From Gigantopelta aegis (lineage: Eukaryota; Mollusca; Gastropoda; Neomphalida; Peltospiridae), in assembly GCF_016097555.1 (NCBI RefSeq), contig NC_054708.1, positions 25,176,987 through 25,240,986 on the forward strand: a DNA stretch of 64,000 nt, read 5' to 3'. Within the stretch, counting starts at the first letter, position 1. Every line of letters starts with the position of its first letter. This document shows positions 1-10,712 of this stretch, in pieces. The notes beneath the pieces were generated by a model. That model was not told where the DNA came from. It ran no database searches and saw nothing but the letters and a program-made list of their open reading frames with translations. The position numbers and the translations under genes were made by a program.

Positions 1-1
1 G

Positions 2-94
2 AAGGACAGTTACCTGAAAAGACATGTTTGTAATTGTTTGCCAACAGAGGAACAGAGGATTCCACATCGTATTGTCCGTGGTGAAGATGAATAA
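2..94 (+). CDS. C-terminal end of an unidentified protein (partial)
   Basis: An open frame enters from the left edge and ends at TAA 92-94, giving about 30 residues that begin KDSYLKRHVCNCLP and end VRGEDE. The charged sequence and the LKRHVC string resemble the helix end of a C2H2 zinc finger, but a single partial finger is too little to name. It could be the last exon of a gene to the left, or chance. Confidence 0.3.
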   Translation, partial: KDSYLKRHVCNCLPTEEQRIPHRIVRGEDE

Positions 95-339
95 ACTGTG
101 AGAAGACACGTTTGAACGGCCATCATTAGCGACGATTCGTGTTACGGCAATTATTGTCGTTTAATATAGTTATTTACATATGATGTTACCGATAAAGTAT
201 TAACATTTAGTTATGCAATGTAATTAATTTAAGTAGATGTTTAATAGAGGTAAAACATAATTAATTACCTATTTCTACTTATTAATTATTTAGTAATTAG
301 GTCGTTTTACGGCAACAACTATAGACACGCACAGCGCAT
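95..339. other. AT-rich stretch, no gene seen
   Basis: AT-rich sequence with short TTAATTA-type repeats and no convincing open frame. It would be the 3' UTR or downstream flank of the partial ORF at the left edge, followed by the 5' flank of the LINE. Confidence 0.4.
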
Positions 340-443
340 GTGCGATAGCCCAGCAAGGCTGGGTCACAGGTCACCCGCATTGCTGGAATTCCAGCCAGAG
401 CTGATTATTCAGCTGTGCTGGGGTCGTTTGCATATATAAGCGG

Positions 444-2229
444 TTGTTTGACAGCGCCGGTCATAAATTCGATGCCCTAGCCACCCCTGGCAGAAGCCAT
501 AAAAAAGCTAAAGTAACAAAACAGACTGATAGCATTAAAGGAATAAGGCAAGTCCTCATAAACGGAGCTAACCCCAGCCCATACCAATACGTGTACTGGC
601 AACACTTCCTCAACAAAACTACAACCAATCCCCTCAAAGCTTTCTACCACACCCAACTAACAAATGGGACATCGTACATCAAAGGAGAAGAAACAACGTT
701 AGAAGCACTGGGGCCACTAATCAGGTTAAAAATGAACCCACAAACCGGGAATAAAGATAACATAGAACTAAAAACCGTAAGCAAGGAAATAACCGAACAT
801 AAAGTGACAGCACCCACCCTGGAGACCAGCCAAAGCAGCGCCGAGAGTAAAAAAACTTCACACACTAATACAAAACAACCTAACGGCAGGAAACACACCC
901 AAAACATGTCAAAAAAAGTTAGATTTCTCAAATTCACAAACGGTCAACCCAATAACGAGAGCGGACCCCACTGAAGTAACCGCGTCCGCCACTCTCGCAA
1001 AAACAAAAAAGTCAGTGTAACAACCAACAAAACCGCTGCAGGCAGCCGGCCCCAAATGAGACCCACCCAAACCACCAGAGCACACCAACGATACCCACCA
1101 ACCAAGGCCACAAACGACAGGAACGCAAAACGAACCCCGGCCAAAAGTATAAAGTTCCTAAAAAGCAAAAAAATAATACCCACCCAACATAGCGATAAGA
1201 CCACCAAATACGGAAAAAGGACAACCAGCAAATCCCATACCAAAGCGATTACCTCTACCTCCAAACCTATCCCCCCCCTACTCTCAATCTCCTTCTCAAC
1301 AGCCACCCCCCCCCCACCCTCCTTCACCCCAACACCCACCCCTACCACTGTACCCACCCACCACACCAACCCAACCACCATCTCCCCCCCTCCAACCCCC
1401 ACCCCTACCGCTAGCCTAAACCAAAATACCACCAGCACTGATACCCTGCCATCCCTAACTCCCACCCCAAGCCGTAATCTAAACCCCACCCCAACCCCCC
1501 ATGCTCCCACCCCTACCCGGTCGTCACCCGATATCCCACCACCCACGACCCGAGCCATCCCACCAAGTAGCCAACCAACCAAACCCATTAACAAATGGTT
1601 AGTTAAACTCCACCCACCCCCCCCCCCCCCCCCCCCCCAGGAAACGACTAAAACAGCACTCCAGGCTGGAAACCCCCAACTTAATATAGATAACATTACC
1701 ATTTGGACCAACGGCTATTTACTAATCACGGCAGATGTTACCACAGATAACTCGATTTCCATCTCAGGTCGCAGGCATAAATTACAAGAGTATGAAATTA
1801 AACCATCTAAATGCCATCACTGCCAACAATGGGGCCACGGAGCTAACAAATGCAGACACCACCGAGAGATGCCAACATGCCACAGATGTGGCCAAAGTCA
1901 TCCCAGAAGCTCCCTAAACTCCCCATGTACACGACCCATCCAGTGCCCTAACTGCCTCAGCCGGCACATGGCCCATGATAACCGCTGTCACCACTTCCAA
2001 AGAGCGATGCGGCAGCTCAATAACTCAACAAAAAAAAAAACAATCCAACCAAATAAACCAGATAAGTCAGACAACCTTTAAATCTAAACCAATTTCGGCA
2101 ACCATCTCTTACGCCGAAATGGTCAAAAACAAAGAAAATTGCCAAATTAGTGAACTAACCAAAATTTTAGAAAAACTAGCGCAAGAGGTAGCCAAGCTCA
2201 AAAATAACCTAAACCAGTCAACTAATTAA
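444..2229 (+). pseudogene. LINE ORF1, gag-like RNA-binding protein, decayed
   Basis: ORF1 proteins of I-group LINEs bind the element RNA and act as nucleic-acid chaperones. The frame runs from about 444 through a TGA at 972-974 and continues in the same frame to 2081. A basic N-terminal part is followed by a Pro/Thr-rich linker (about 1260-1640, including a poly-C tract coding for Pro) and three zinc knuckles at about 1811-1995: CHHCQQWGHGANKC, then CHRCGQSH... and CPNCLSRHMAHDNRC. After an A-run at 2030-2040 the reading frame shifts by one and the C-terminal part continues to 2229 with a SYAEMVK motif and a short coiled coil, both usual in ORF1 of this group. No good in-frame ATG is visible near the start, so the initiation site is unknown. 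Confidence 0.75.
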
Positions 2230-3151
2230 AATTCAAACACTGCCTAAATAAATAAACCTAACTCCAGGACAGACAATGGGAGACAAGTCTCCACACACCG
2301 TAAAAATTAATGATAAACTAGACAATAAAGGCCTTAGTGTTCTCCAGTGGAACGCTAAAGGCCTCCACTCAATGGGACATGGTGCTGAACTCATTCAACT
2401 CGTCAGCACCAATAACAACAAGCCGGACATAATATGCATCCAGGAAACCTGGTTAGGGGCTGGGCCCCCCCAAAAAAAAAAAAAAAAAAAATAATAATAA
2501 CAAAATAACAACTAAACAATTTAAAATACCAGGCTATACAACCTACTATAAACACCGTGTGAATAGCACTAGAGGTGGCCTAGCCACGCTCATTAAAAAT
2601 ACCATCCCACACAACGAAATTAAAACCGATGCCTTAAATACCAATCTGGAAGTCCTAGGACTTACGGTACTAAATAAAAAAATGCCTATAGACGTCATCA
2701 ATGTCTATAGCCCACCAGGAGCGGCCCTCAAAAAACTAACCATAAACGACTACAATAAACTTATTACGCCAAATAGTAATCTAATCCTAGTAGGAGACTT
2801 CAACAGCCATAGCCCACTATGGGGAGGCCAGCACTCAGACACACAGGGTGACATACTCGAAAACTTCATTAATATAAACAACCTAGTATGTCTCAACGAT
2901 GGCAGCCCGACCTACTTTCACGACCATCTAGCAGCCTCCTCTGCCATCGACCTAACCATAACCTCTAACACCATAGGAGCAAACGCCCAATGGGAGGTAC
3001 TAGATGCTCTAAATAGCGACCACCTACCCATACTAACTACCTATAAAAGTAATATAGCCTATACTGAACAACAAAAATTCCTACCAAAATTCAAATTTAG
3101 TAAAGCCAACTGGGCAGGCTTTACAAGCGACTGCAGCAAACTTAAACTACT

Positions 3152-3159
3152 ACCTAACA
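3152..3159. repeat. hAT target-site duplication, left copy
   Basis: The 8 bases acctaaca precede the left end of the hAT element and recur exactly at 6682-6689 after its right end. An 8-bp duplication is the hallmark of hAT integration. Confidence 0.9.
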
Positions 3160-3299
3160 CATGGGCGTCAATCGGTGGGGGACAGGGGGGACACGTCCCC
3201 CTCACTTTTCAGCTTGGGGGGGACAGCATAGGAAATGTCCCCCCCACTTTTTTCAGACGAAACAAATATTTTCTAGTATATATAGCGTAACTGATCACC

Positions 3300-4093
3300 A
3301 TTTGGCATTTCGTCTTGGAGTGCCGGCTCTTATGTTCCTACACTAGACTGGTAGTAAATATACTAATTATTTTACAATCTATTTGTAGTAGTTTTTACTT
3401 TAAACCTTGAAAATAGTTGAAGATATCCCCAAATAAATCACAAATATTCATTGTGCCCACTATATAATAAAATTATTAAAATAACTATTTACCGAAATAC
3501 TTTATTTCCTGATATTTCCTGCCATGCGCAGAGCACCGCAGACCACAGGAAACTACAAGAGAGTAGACTGAGCCAGCTTACTGTATACGAGTATGAATGA
3601 ACATGTCGAGCTCAGATTAAACATCAAACACCACGCTGTCTGACTTAGAACACTTCTCACACCAATCGTAATTGGCTTTAAATAAACGTCTTGTCATCAG
3701 TTGTCTCGCCAATAGGATACCGCCGTATCCACTTGCAATTGAGTTTCACGTTATGCTCCGGCGATTTTAAGCAACTCGAAGCCGATGTTAAACTTTTAAT
3801 TAACAACAATAACAAAATTTTCGCAAACCAGATTTGCTAAAACATGAAAATAAAAACACGCCCATTTCAAATTTACCAAACCTCGAAAATGAAAAACCTC
3901 GAAATGTTTCCGGTTATACGGTATCTAAATATGCGTTATTGGTTAAGTAAAAATAACTATTAAAACTTAATGGTTCTTTCTTTTATACTGAAATTGACTA
4001 ATTGGTTTCGAACTTCATATAAATAACAGGTATTGCTGATTTACTCTTAGCATTATGTCACTAAGTGTATATGCTATTTTGAATAATAATATA

Positions 4094-4151
<58 letters not shown>

Positions 4152-4790
4152 TTCATCATCAATAGAAATATCAATCTATAAACTTAGGTAGTGATGTGTA
4201 ATTTGAAATAATTATACCCAAGTGTTGGGGCAGAAAGTCTATAAAAATGTAACACCAGAAATGTTCAGTACTGGCGTCTACTTTTTTATAATTTGAAAAA
4301 CCCAATAAAAGACATTTGAAATTAATAATAAAATAAAACACGTAAAGGAAAGACGGAACGAAAGTTATATAAATAATGGTTACTAGCGATATTTGTTAAT
4401 TTGTCAAGTAAATAATATTGTTTAATTATTATTATTTTTTATTTATTCTGAAAAAAATGCGTTTATTTTATTTTGAAACAAGGACATCGGATCAAACTAC
4501 CAATAGCGCATGCGCGCTAGGTAGATGATGGTCACTAGTTTAGTTGTTATAGACCGGCCGTGGTTATATCGTCGGAAAAACAACTACTCCAGTCTCCAGG
4601 AATCTAATAACGAATATTTTGCATACAATGTATTCGTCAATTATCATTGTACCCATAGGCTTATATCCGGTTATTTTGACATGCTATTTGATACAACAAT
4701 TCGAATTTGATGAATTACACGCAGGTTATTTGGCAAACTGCATCGTCCAGGACGAAACGCTAACGGAGATAGTATACCGTAGAAAAAACT
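3300..4790. other. Non-coding 5' part of the hAT element
   Basis: AT-rich sequence between the left end and the transposase ORF. It holds a CT dinucleotide tract at 4096-4149 and no supported gene; it presumably includes the transposase promoter. Confidence 0.5.
4096..4149. repeat. (CT)n microsatellite
   Basis: About 27 uninterrupted CT units inside the hAT element. Confidence 0.95.
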
Positions 4791-4793
4791 ACC

Positions 4794-6413
4794 ATGGACA
4801 TTAAAAAGTTCTTCACTGCCATACCACGCCATGCCCAGACTCTGTTGCGAGTAGGGACGACACCGGATTCAAATGTCGAAGTTGTTGGTGAAGATGTTAA
4901 AGAAAAAACAGAGAAAAGAGTCACTTCTCAGACACGGTTGCCCATCTTACCGCCAGTGCCGTACCAGCCACGGGACGTCAACTGCATGCCGGTGCAACGG
5001 CTCGCTAAACGAACGCTATGTTTTCAGCGCGCGTGGTTCGATAGCTTTCCATGGCTCCACTTTGACGCTAACGTTAGCGGAGTACTCTGCTTTACTTGTG
5101 CTAAAGCAGCATGCATGGACTTGGCCGGCATGGCGCGGTATTCAGAGGACACGTTTGTTTCCAAGGGATTTTGCAACTGGAAGAAGGCAATTGAGAAATT
5201 CAAAATCCACGAAAAGACATCTGCACATATGATTTCTCATAGCAACCTGAAATTCCGGTCTTTCAACAACGACGTTGACGCACAGTTAAGTACGCACCAT
5301 CTTGAAGAACAAACGAAGGCGCGCAACGCTCTGCTGAAGATTGTGACGACCGTCCAGTATCTAGCGCAGCAGGGACTGGCAATACGCGGCAAAGAGTCGA
5401 GCGACGGTAACTTCATGAAGTTGTTAGAGCTGCGGAGCAACGATGACGTCGTGTTACAGAGGTGGTTGACACGCACAACTTCATACACAAGCGTTGCCGT
5501 GCAAAACGAACTGTTAAAAATCATGGCACACATGGTGCTGCGAAATATTTGCAAGAACGTGGGCCTTTTTGCAGTCATTGTCGACGGAACCCAAGACATC
5601 CAAGGCGTTGAACAGGAGGCAATATGCGTGCGATATATAGACGACGCTTACGACGTTCACGAGGACTTTATCGGTCTGTACAGCGTATCTGAGATGACTG
5701 GTGCCAGCCTCAGCAATATGCTGCAAGACGCGTTGCTCAGACTCAACCTCCCAATCACGCATCTGAGAGCGCAAACGTATGACGGAGCCAGCAATATGTC
5801 GGGCAAATACCAAGGCTGCCAAGCACTGATCAAGAAAGTACAACCACTGGCAAACTACACGCATTGCGGTGCACACATCACGCACCTCATCTGTGCGAAG
5901 GCCATCGAGAGTGCACCGTTCCTTCGCGATGCTCTTAACGTGGTGCAGGAACTGGGCGGCTTCTACAACTCATCAGGCAAATTTAAAAATTTGTATCTCG
6001 ATCTGCAAGTTATGGATGATAGCCCTTCCCCTTCACGCCTGAAGCCGCTTTGTCCAACATGCTGGCTGTCACGTGGGATTGCCGTTAGAGCCGTCCTTAG
6101 CAACTACACACACGTGCTGGAGGCACTGAATGAGGCATCATCTACATTTGGCAGCAGCACAGCAGACGTGATGGTCTGTCATGTGCACAGAAATCGTCTT
6201 GCCGAGTGCACTGCACGAGATATCGCAATTGAATTTGTCGATGGATCGAGCGATACACGGCGTAGTGTTTTTGGGAAATTTTACACCATTAAAGACTTGT
6301 TGGAATACCATCAGTGGCACCATTGTTTTTATTCATGTTCATTATTTGTACTTGAATTAAGAAATTTGACCAATAAAGTTATATTGTATCTATATACCAT
6401 TTGTTCAGTTTAG
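4794..6413 (+). pseudogene. hAT transposase of the ZMYM1/TTF-DUF4371 type, C-terminus lost
   Basis: The 539-residue frame starts at ATG 4794 (MDIKKFF, a usual start in this family). A TTF-type zinc-binding region (about residues 70-165, RAWFDSFPWLHFD...GVLCFTC) is followed by the DUF4371-like core with IRGKESSDGNFMKLLELRS (about 197-215), VDGTQDIQGVEQ (about 263-274, first catalytic Asp region) and TYDGASNMSGKYQGC (about 328-342, second Asp region). Full relatives continue to a hAT dimerisation domain with the third acidic residue. Here the sequence becomes unlike the family after about residue 465 and ends near an AATAAAG signal (6371), so an internal deletion probably removed the C-terminal part. 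It is unlikely to be active alone. Confidence 0.8.
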
Positions 6414-9400
6414 TCACAATAATTAAGGCGAAAAATATTTTGTCAGAAAGCAGCTCGGCTAGCCAGCAGAAAACACCTCAGAACAGCCCTAGAAGGGGTC
6501 AATTTTCCAAAATTTTCGGGGGGAGGGCCCCCAGACCCCCCTCCACGGGCTTCGCGCCTGCGGCGCTCGCGGTGGCGGGCTTCGCCAGACACCTCGTCCC
6601 CCCCCCCCCCTTGCAAAAAAAACAAAATTATATGTATATGTATCGGTCCCCCCCACTTTTAAAACCGGATCGACGCCTATGACCTAACATAGATATCGAC
6701 GATGCAACCACTAAAATCACCAACGAAATAATCCAAATAGCTGAAAAAAATATACCTAAAACCAAACAACCCACAAAAAATTCACCTGTCAGTTGGTGGA
6801 CAGACGTAATTCAAGCAAAATGTAGTTTCAGAAATAGGATGCGAAAACTCTTTAAGAAAACGGGTAAACCAGAATACCACACTAAATATAAAATAGCAAA
6901 ACAAGAAATAGGTAAACTAATCACGGAAGCTAAACAGGCTAGCTGGCAGACATTCTGCGGGGATATCAACAACAGAACCTCTATTAGGGAAATGTGGAAG
7001 AAGGTTCATGCCATCCAAGGACAACGCACGTTCACTACAGTCCTCCAAAAAAATAAATTAGCCACCACAAATAAACAAAAGGCAGACCTCCTCAGTCAAA
7101 CATTTAGTAAAAACAGCAGCAACGAAAACTTCCCTGAAATATTCTTTAACAAACTTAAGAAAGATAACAACCTCCCAACAAATAATACTAAGAGTGATAC
7201 TCAGCCTAATACAGACAACCTAGAATTTAATCAACCACTAACACTAGTTGAACTAAAAGCAGCCATTAAATCTAAAAAAAGCACCGCCACAGGGCCAGAC
7301 CAAATCAGCTATACGCTGCTAAAACATATGCCAGATGTAACCCTTGAAGTAGTGTTGTCGCTCTATAACAGGATCTGGGAGGGGGGTCGCATGCCCGCAG
7401 CGTGGAAACACGCGGAGTGCTTTAGCCTCCCAAAGGCGGGCAAGGACCACTCGCTCCCGGGTAGCTATAGACCAATAACACTCACGTCGCACTTATGCAA
7501 AACCTTAGAAACCATTATCAATAAGCGACTAAATAACTACCTCCTAGAGAATAAGCTAATTACTAACGTACAAAGCGGATTCAGAACTAAACACTCAACA
7601 ATTGACCAGATAGTTCGACTACAAAATAGCATAAATGACGCCTTCCGCAAGTCCAATAAAGTACTAGCAATTTTTATAGATATTGAAAAAGCATTTGATA
7701 TGGTATGGCGACAGGGACTACTCAATAAACTAAAAATTAACGGTATAAAGGGCAATATGTTCAACTTCATTAATAATTTTATTCACAACCGATCAATATC
7801 TGTTAGAGTAAACGGACACTACTCTCAAAAAACTGAAATAATAAACGGTATCCCACAAGGTTCAGTCCTATCACCAACCTTGTTCAACATCTTTATCAAT
7901 GACATAACCAAAGCGCTCAACGCCAAGAGTAAAATTAAATCAACCACTCCCCTAAATACAGCCCTCTTCGCCGACGACTGCGCCATTTGGCGCACAGGCA
8001 GAGTAACCAAACAACTATTTAGCCTCATGCAGAACGACATGAATAAACTCAATAAATGGGCCCAGGACTGGGGCATAAAACTATCAGAAACTAAAACAGT
8101 CTGCATGCTATTCCATAAGGTCAACTCATCCGATACTCACCAAATAACCTCAAATAACAAACCAATCCCAAGGGTCAAAACCTTTAAATTCCTGGGAGTA
8201 ACATTCGACTCAAAACTAACCTTTAGCGACCATATAAATAATGTAATCAAACAGTCTAAAAACACGCTAAACTTACTACGGGCAATCTCAGGCACCAGTT
8301 GGGGTGCGCAAACGGAAGCAATGCTTATGGTTTACAAAGCATGTATCCTCTCCAGGATAGACTACGGAGCCCAAGCCTACAGCTGCGCCGACCCCAAACT
8401 GCTACAAAAATTAGATATCATACAAAACCAAGCCTTACGAACAATAGCCAAAGTCCCACGTAACACCAGCGGCCAAAGCCTCGAGGTAGAATTTAACATC
8501 ATGCCACTTAAATATCGCCGCAACTTACAACATCTCAAATACCACCTAAAAATCCACTCGCTTAAATTAGACCACCCAGTTCAGGAACTTACCCCTATAA
8601 TTGCTAAACCAGGGCTAGAGTTTAATAAAAATAAAAAGCTTAACGACTCATTTGCCACTAGGGCCAGCAAACTTGAACTAGAAGTCGGAATTGATAACAC
8701 ACCAGTAGCTCTATATAACATTAATCAACCTATGGAATGCCACACTCCATACTTAATTAAAAAAGCCACAGACGAAACACCGTTTCCGCCCTTTAAAAAA
8801 GTCCTGTTTGAAGCAGCAGCCAATGAAAACTACCCAGAGCACATCCACGTCTACACAGATGGATAAAAAAAACCCGGACAACGGCAGGGTTGGCTTCGCA
8901 GTAGTAGAAGAAAAGATATCCAAACACGCTAAACTTGTTAAATACGCCAGGCTGTCAGACAACCTATCAGTCTACACAGCAGAACTGACAGCCATCTACG
9001 AAGCACTAATCTGGATTAAAAGTAAACAATACCCTAAAAGCGTCATCTTCTCTGATAGCCTTAGCTCAATCCAATCTCTACAAACCAACAAATCTACTAG
9101 ACCGGACATCTTAGCAGCCATCCACAAAGTGCTCAACGAGCTAAACCAACTTAAATTAACAGTAGTTTTCGAATGGGTCCCAGCCCACGTAGGAATAATT
9201 GGTAACGAAGTCGCCGACTATGGAGCAAAAACAGCACTCTCAATTACCAGCACAATTACCACACTACCTTTAGGAATAACAGAGCTCATGTCAAAAGCAA
9301 AAAAAACACTACATAAACCAATGGCAAGCTAGCTGGGACCTAACTAAAAACACATGGCACTATAACATCAAGCCTCTAGTTAACTCTATAAGACCTAAAC

Positions 9401-9723
9401 ACAAAAACACGTATGTGGATAAGCTAATCACCAAACTACGCCTAGGACAATCGTCAAAACTAAACAGCTGCTCCTTTACCAAACTAAATCCAGAATGTGA
9501 TTGTGGCACCCGGGAAGATATGAAACACTATCTCCTGGATTGCACGCTACATACCACCCAGAGACAACTAATGTTAAAATCAATCACCGATGGTAACCAT
9601 AATAAACATATAACGCCTAACTTTCTACTAAACCCGGATAAATGCCTAAAGCATAAAACCTTTAAAGCAGTTTATCGGTTCGTCCAGTCCACCAAACCAG
9701 AGTTATAAATAAAAATCTTCAAA

Positions 9724-9836
9724 ACCACCCACTTGTACACCCCTACACCAGAGCTGTAACCTTAAAACTCGGTAACGAGGCACTCGGGTGCAGGTGGTCA
9801 AAGGTGGGCCGGTAGAGAAGTAGAAGAAGAAGAAGG
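9724..9836 (+). other. LINE 3' UTR, related to the downstream satellite
   Basis: After the ORF2 stop the UTR contains ttcaaaaccac...acttgtacac, aactcggtaacga and ggtcaaaggtggg, in the same order and spacing as the tandem units from 9934 onward. It ends in GAAG-type purines and the poly-A tract. Confidence 0.75.
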
Positions 9837-9890
<54 letters not shown>

Positions 9891-9891
<1 letters not shown>

Positions 9892-10712
9892 ATTCAAATA
9901 GATGTTATTAGACTATGTAAGGACTGTGTCTAAACCACTCGCTTGTAAGCCCTTGTGTACGAGCTGCTACCACTTAGAACTCGGAAACTATGCACTCTAC
10001 TACAAGTGGCCAAAGGTGGGGAGGTAGCGAACTTCCGAATAGATTAATGTATATATTATGTTACTAAATTATTAGTATGTTGACAATCAGCCCGGCCTTC
10101 CAAACCAAAACATTAAAATAAACTATTAACTAGACTATACATAGGGAATGTTCAAAACCACTCGCTTGTAAGCCCTTGTGTACGAGATGCTACCACTTAG
10201 AACTCGGAAACGATGCACTCTACTATAAGTGGCCAAAGGTGGGGAGGTAGCGAACTTCCGAATAGATTCAGGTATATATTATGTTATTAAATTATTAGCA
10301 TGTTTGGCAATCAGCCCGGCCCTCCAAACCAAACACTAAATAAACCTGTTAACTAGACTATACACAGGGAATGTTCAAAAACCACTCGCTTGTAAGCCCT
10401 TATGTACGAGCTGCTACCACTTAGAACTCGGAAACGATGCACTCTACTATAAGTGGCCAAAGGTGGGGAGGTAGCGAACTTCGAATAGATTCATGTACAT
10501 ACCATGTACACCATAATATGAAATTACTAAGCTATGTATAACAAACCAAAACTATAAAATAAACATGTGAATAGATCATATATAGGGACTATTCAAAACC
10601 ACTCGCCATAAGCCCTTGTGTAAGAGCTGCTACCAATTAGAACTCGGAAACGATGCACTTTACTGCAAATGGCCAAAGGTGGGGAGGTAGCGAACTTCTG
10701 AATAAATTAATG
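9891..10712. repeat. ~220-bp tandem repeat, four units
   Basis: The marker accactcgc recurs at 9934, 10157, 10381 and 10598, giving units of 223, 224 and 217 bp and a partial last one. Each unit has a conserved ~95-bp half (CGCTTGTAAGCCC ... AACTCGGAAAC ... GGCCAAAGGTGGGGAGGTAGCGA) and an AT-rich half. Within the conserved half, CCACTTA and TAAGTGG can form a 7-bp stem. Confidence 0.9.

Larger units (their letters stand above)
3160..6681 (+). mobile_element. hAT-type DNA transposon nested in the LINE
   Basis: The ends form short inverted repeats: CATGGGCGTC at 3160 and its near-complement GACGCCTATG ending at 6681. The subterminal sequence is rich in G/C runs (GGGGGACAGGGGGGACACGTCCCCC on the left, similar on the right). 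Identical 8-bp duplications flank it at 3152-3159 and 6682-6689. The element is 3,522 bp, carries one transposase gene that looks internally deleted, and contains a CT microsatellite. It splits ORF2 of the older LINE, so it inserted later. Confidence 0.9.
2276..9708 (+). pseudogene. LINE ORF2: endonuclease - reverse transcriptase - RNase H, decayed and split
   Basis: ORF2 carries the target-nicking and copying activities. The APE-like endonuclease is seen in LQWNAKG (about 2345), DIICIQETWL (about 2427), LVGDFNSHSPLW (about 2788) and SDHLPI (about 3018). The hAT element interrupts it at 3160-6681, and the frame resumes at 6690 once the insertion and one target copy are removed. RT motifs follow: SYRPITLTS (7461), IDIEKAFD (7677), GIPQGSVLSP (7847) and FADD (7968). 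RNase H has YTDG (8850), AELTAIYEAL (8980), SDSLSS (9051) and GNEVAD (9199), so all four acidic positions are present. The C-terminus has a CDCGTREDMKHYLLDC knuckle (9496). Frameshifts lie at the A-runs near 2470-2488, 8865-8872 and 9299-9307. Confidence 0.85.
340..9890 (+). mobile_element. I-group LINE (non-LTR retrotransposon), full-length but broken, split by a hAT insertion
   Basis: Two ORFs in the order gag-like zinc-knuckle protein then APE endonuclease - reverse transcriptase - RNase H - CCHC tail define an RNase H-bearing LINE of the I/Nimb type. Removing the nested hAT (3160-6681) leaves about 6 kb, the usual size of the group. The 3' end is clear: a short UTR, GAAGAAGAAG-like purines and a 54-nt poly-A tract at 9837-9890. 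The 5' end is uncertain; GC-rich hairpin-forming sequence (an AGCCCAGC/GCTGGGT stem near 350 and a GCTGGAATTCCAGC palindrome near 383) and a TATATAAG at 433 precede ORF1 and may be its 5' UTR. No target-site duplication was identified. Several frameshifts mean it is not autonomous as read. Confidence 0.85.

Noticed and set aside
944..1711. Long minus-strand open frame rich in Val, Gly and Trp
   Set aside because: Antisense of the Pro/Thr-rich LINE ORF1; the composition follows from the C-rich coding strand.
5237..5885. Minus-strand frames of about 120 residues
   Set aside because: Antisense shadows of the hAT transposase.
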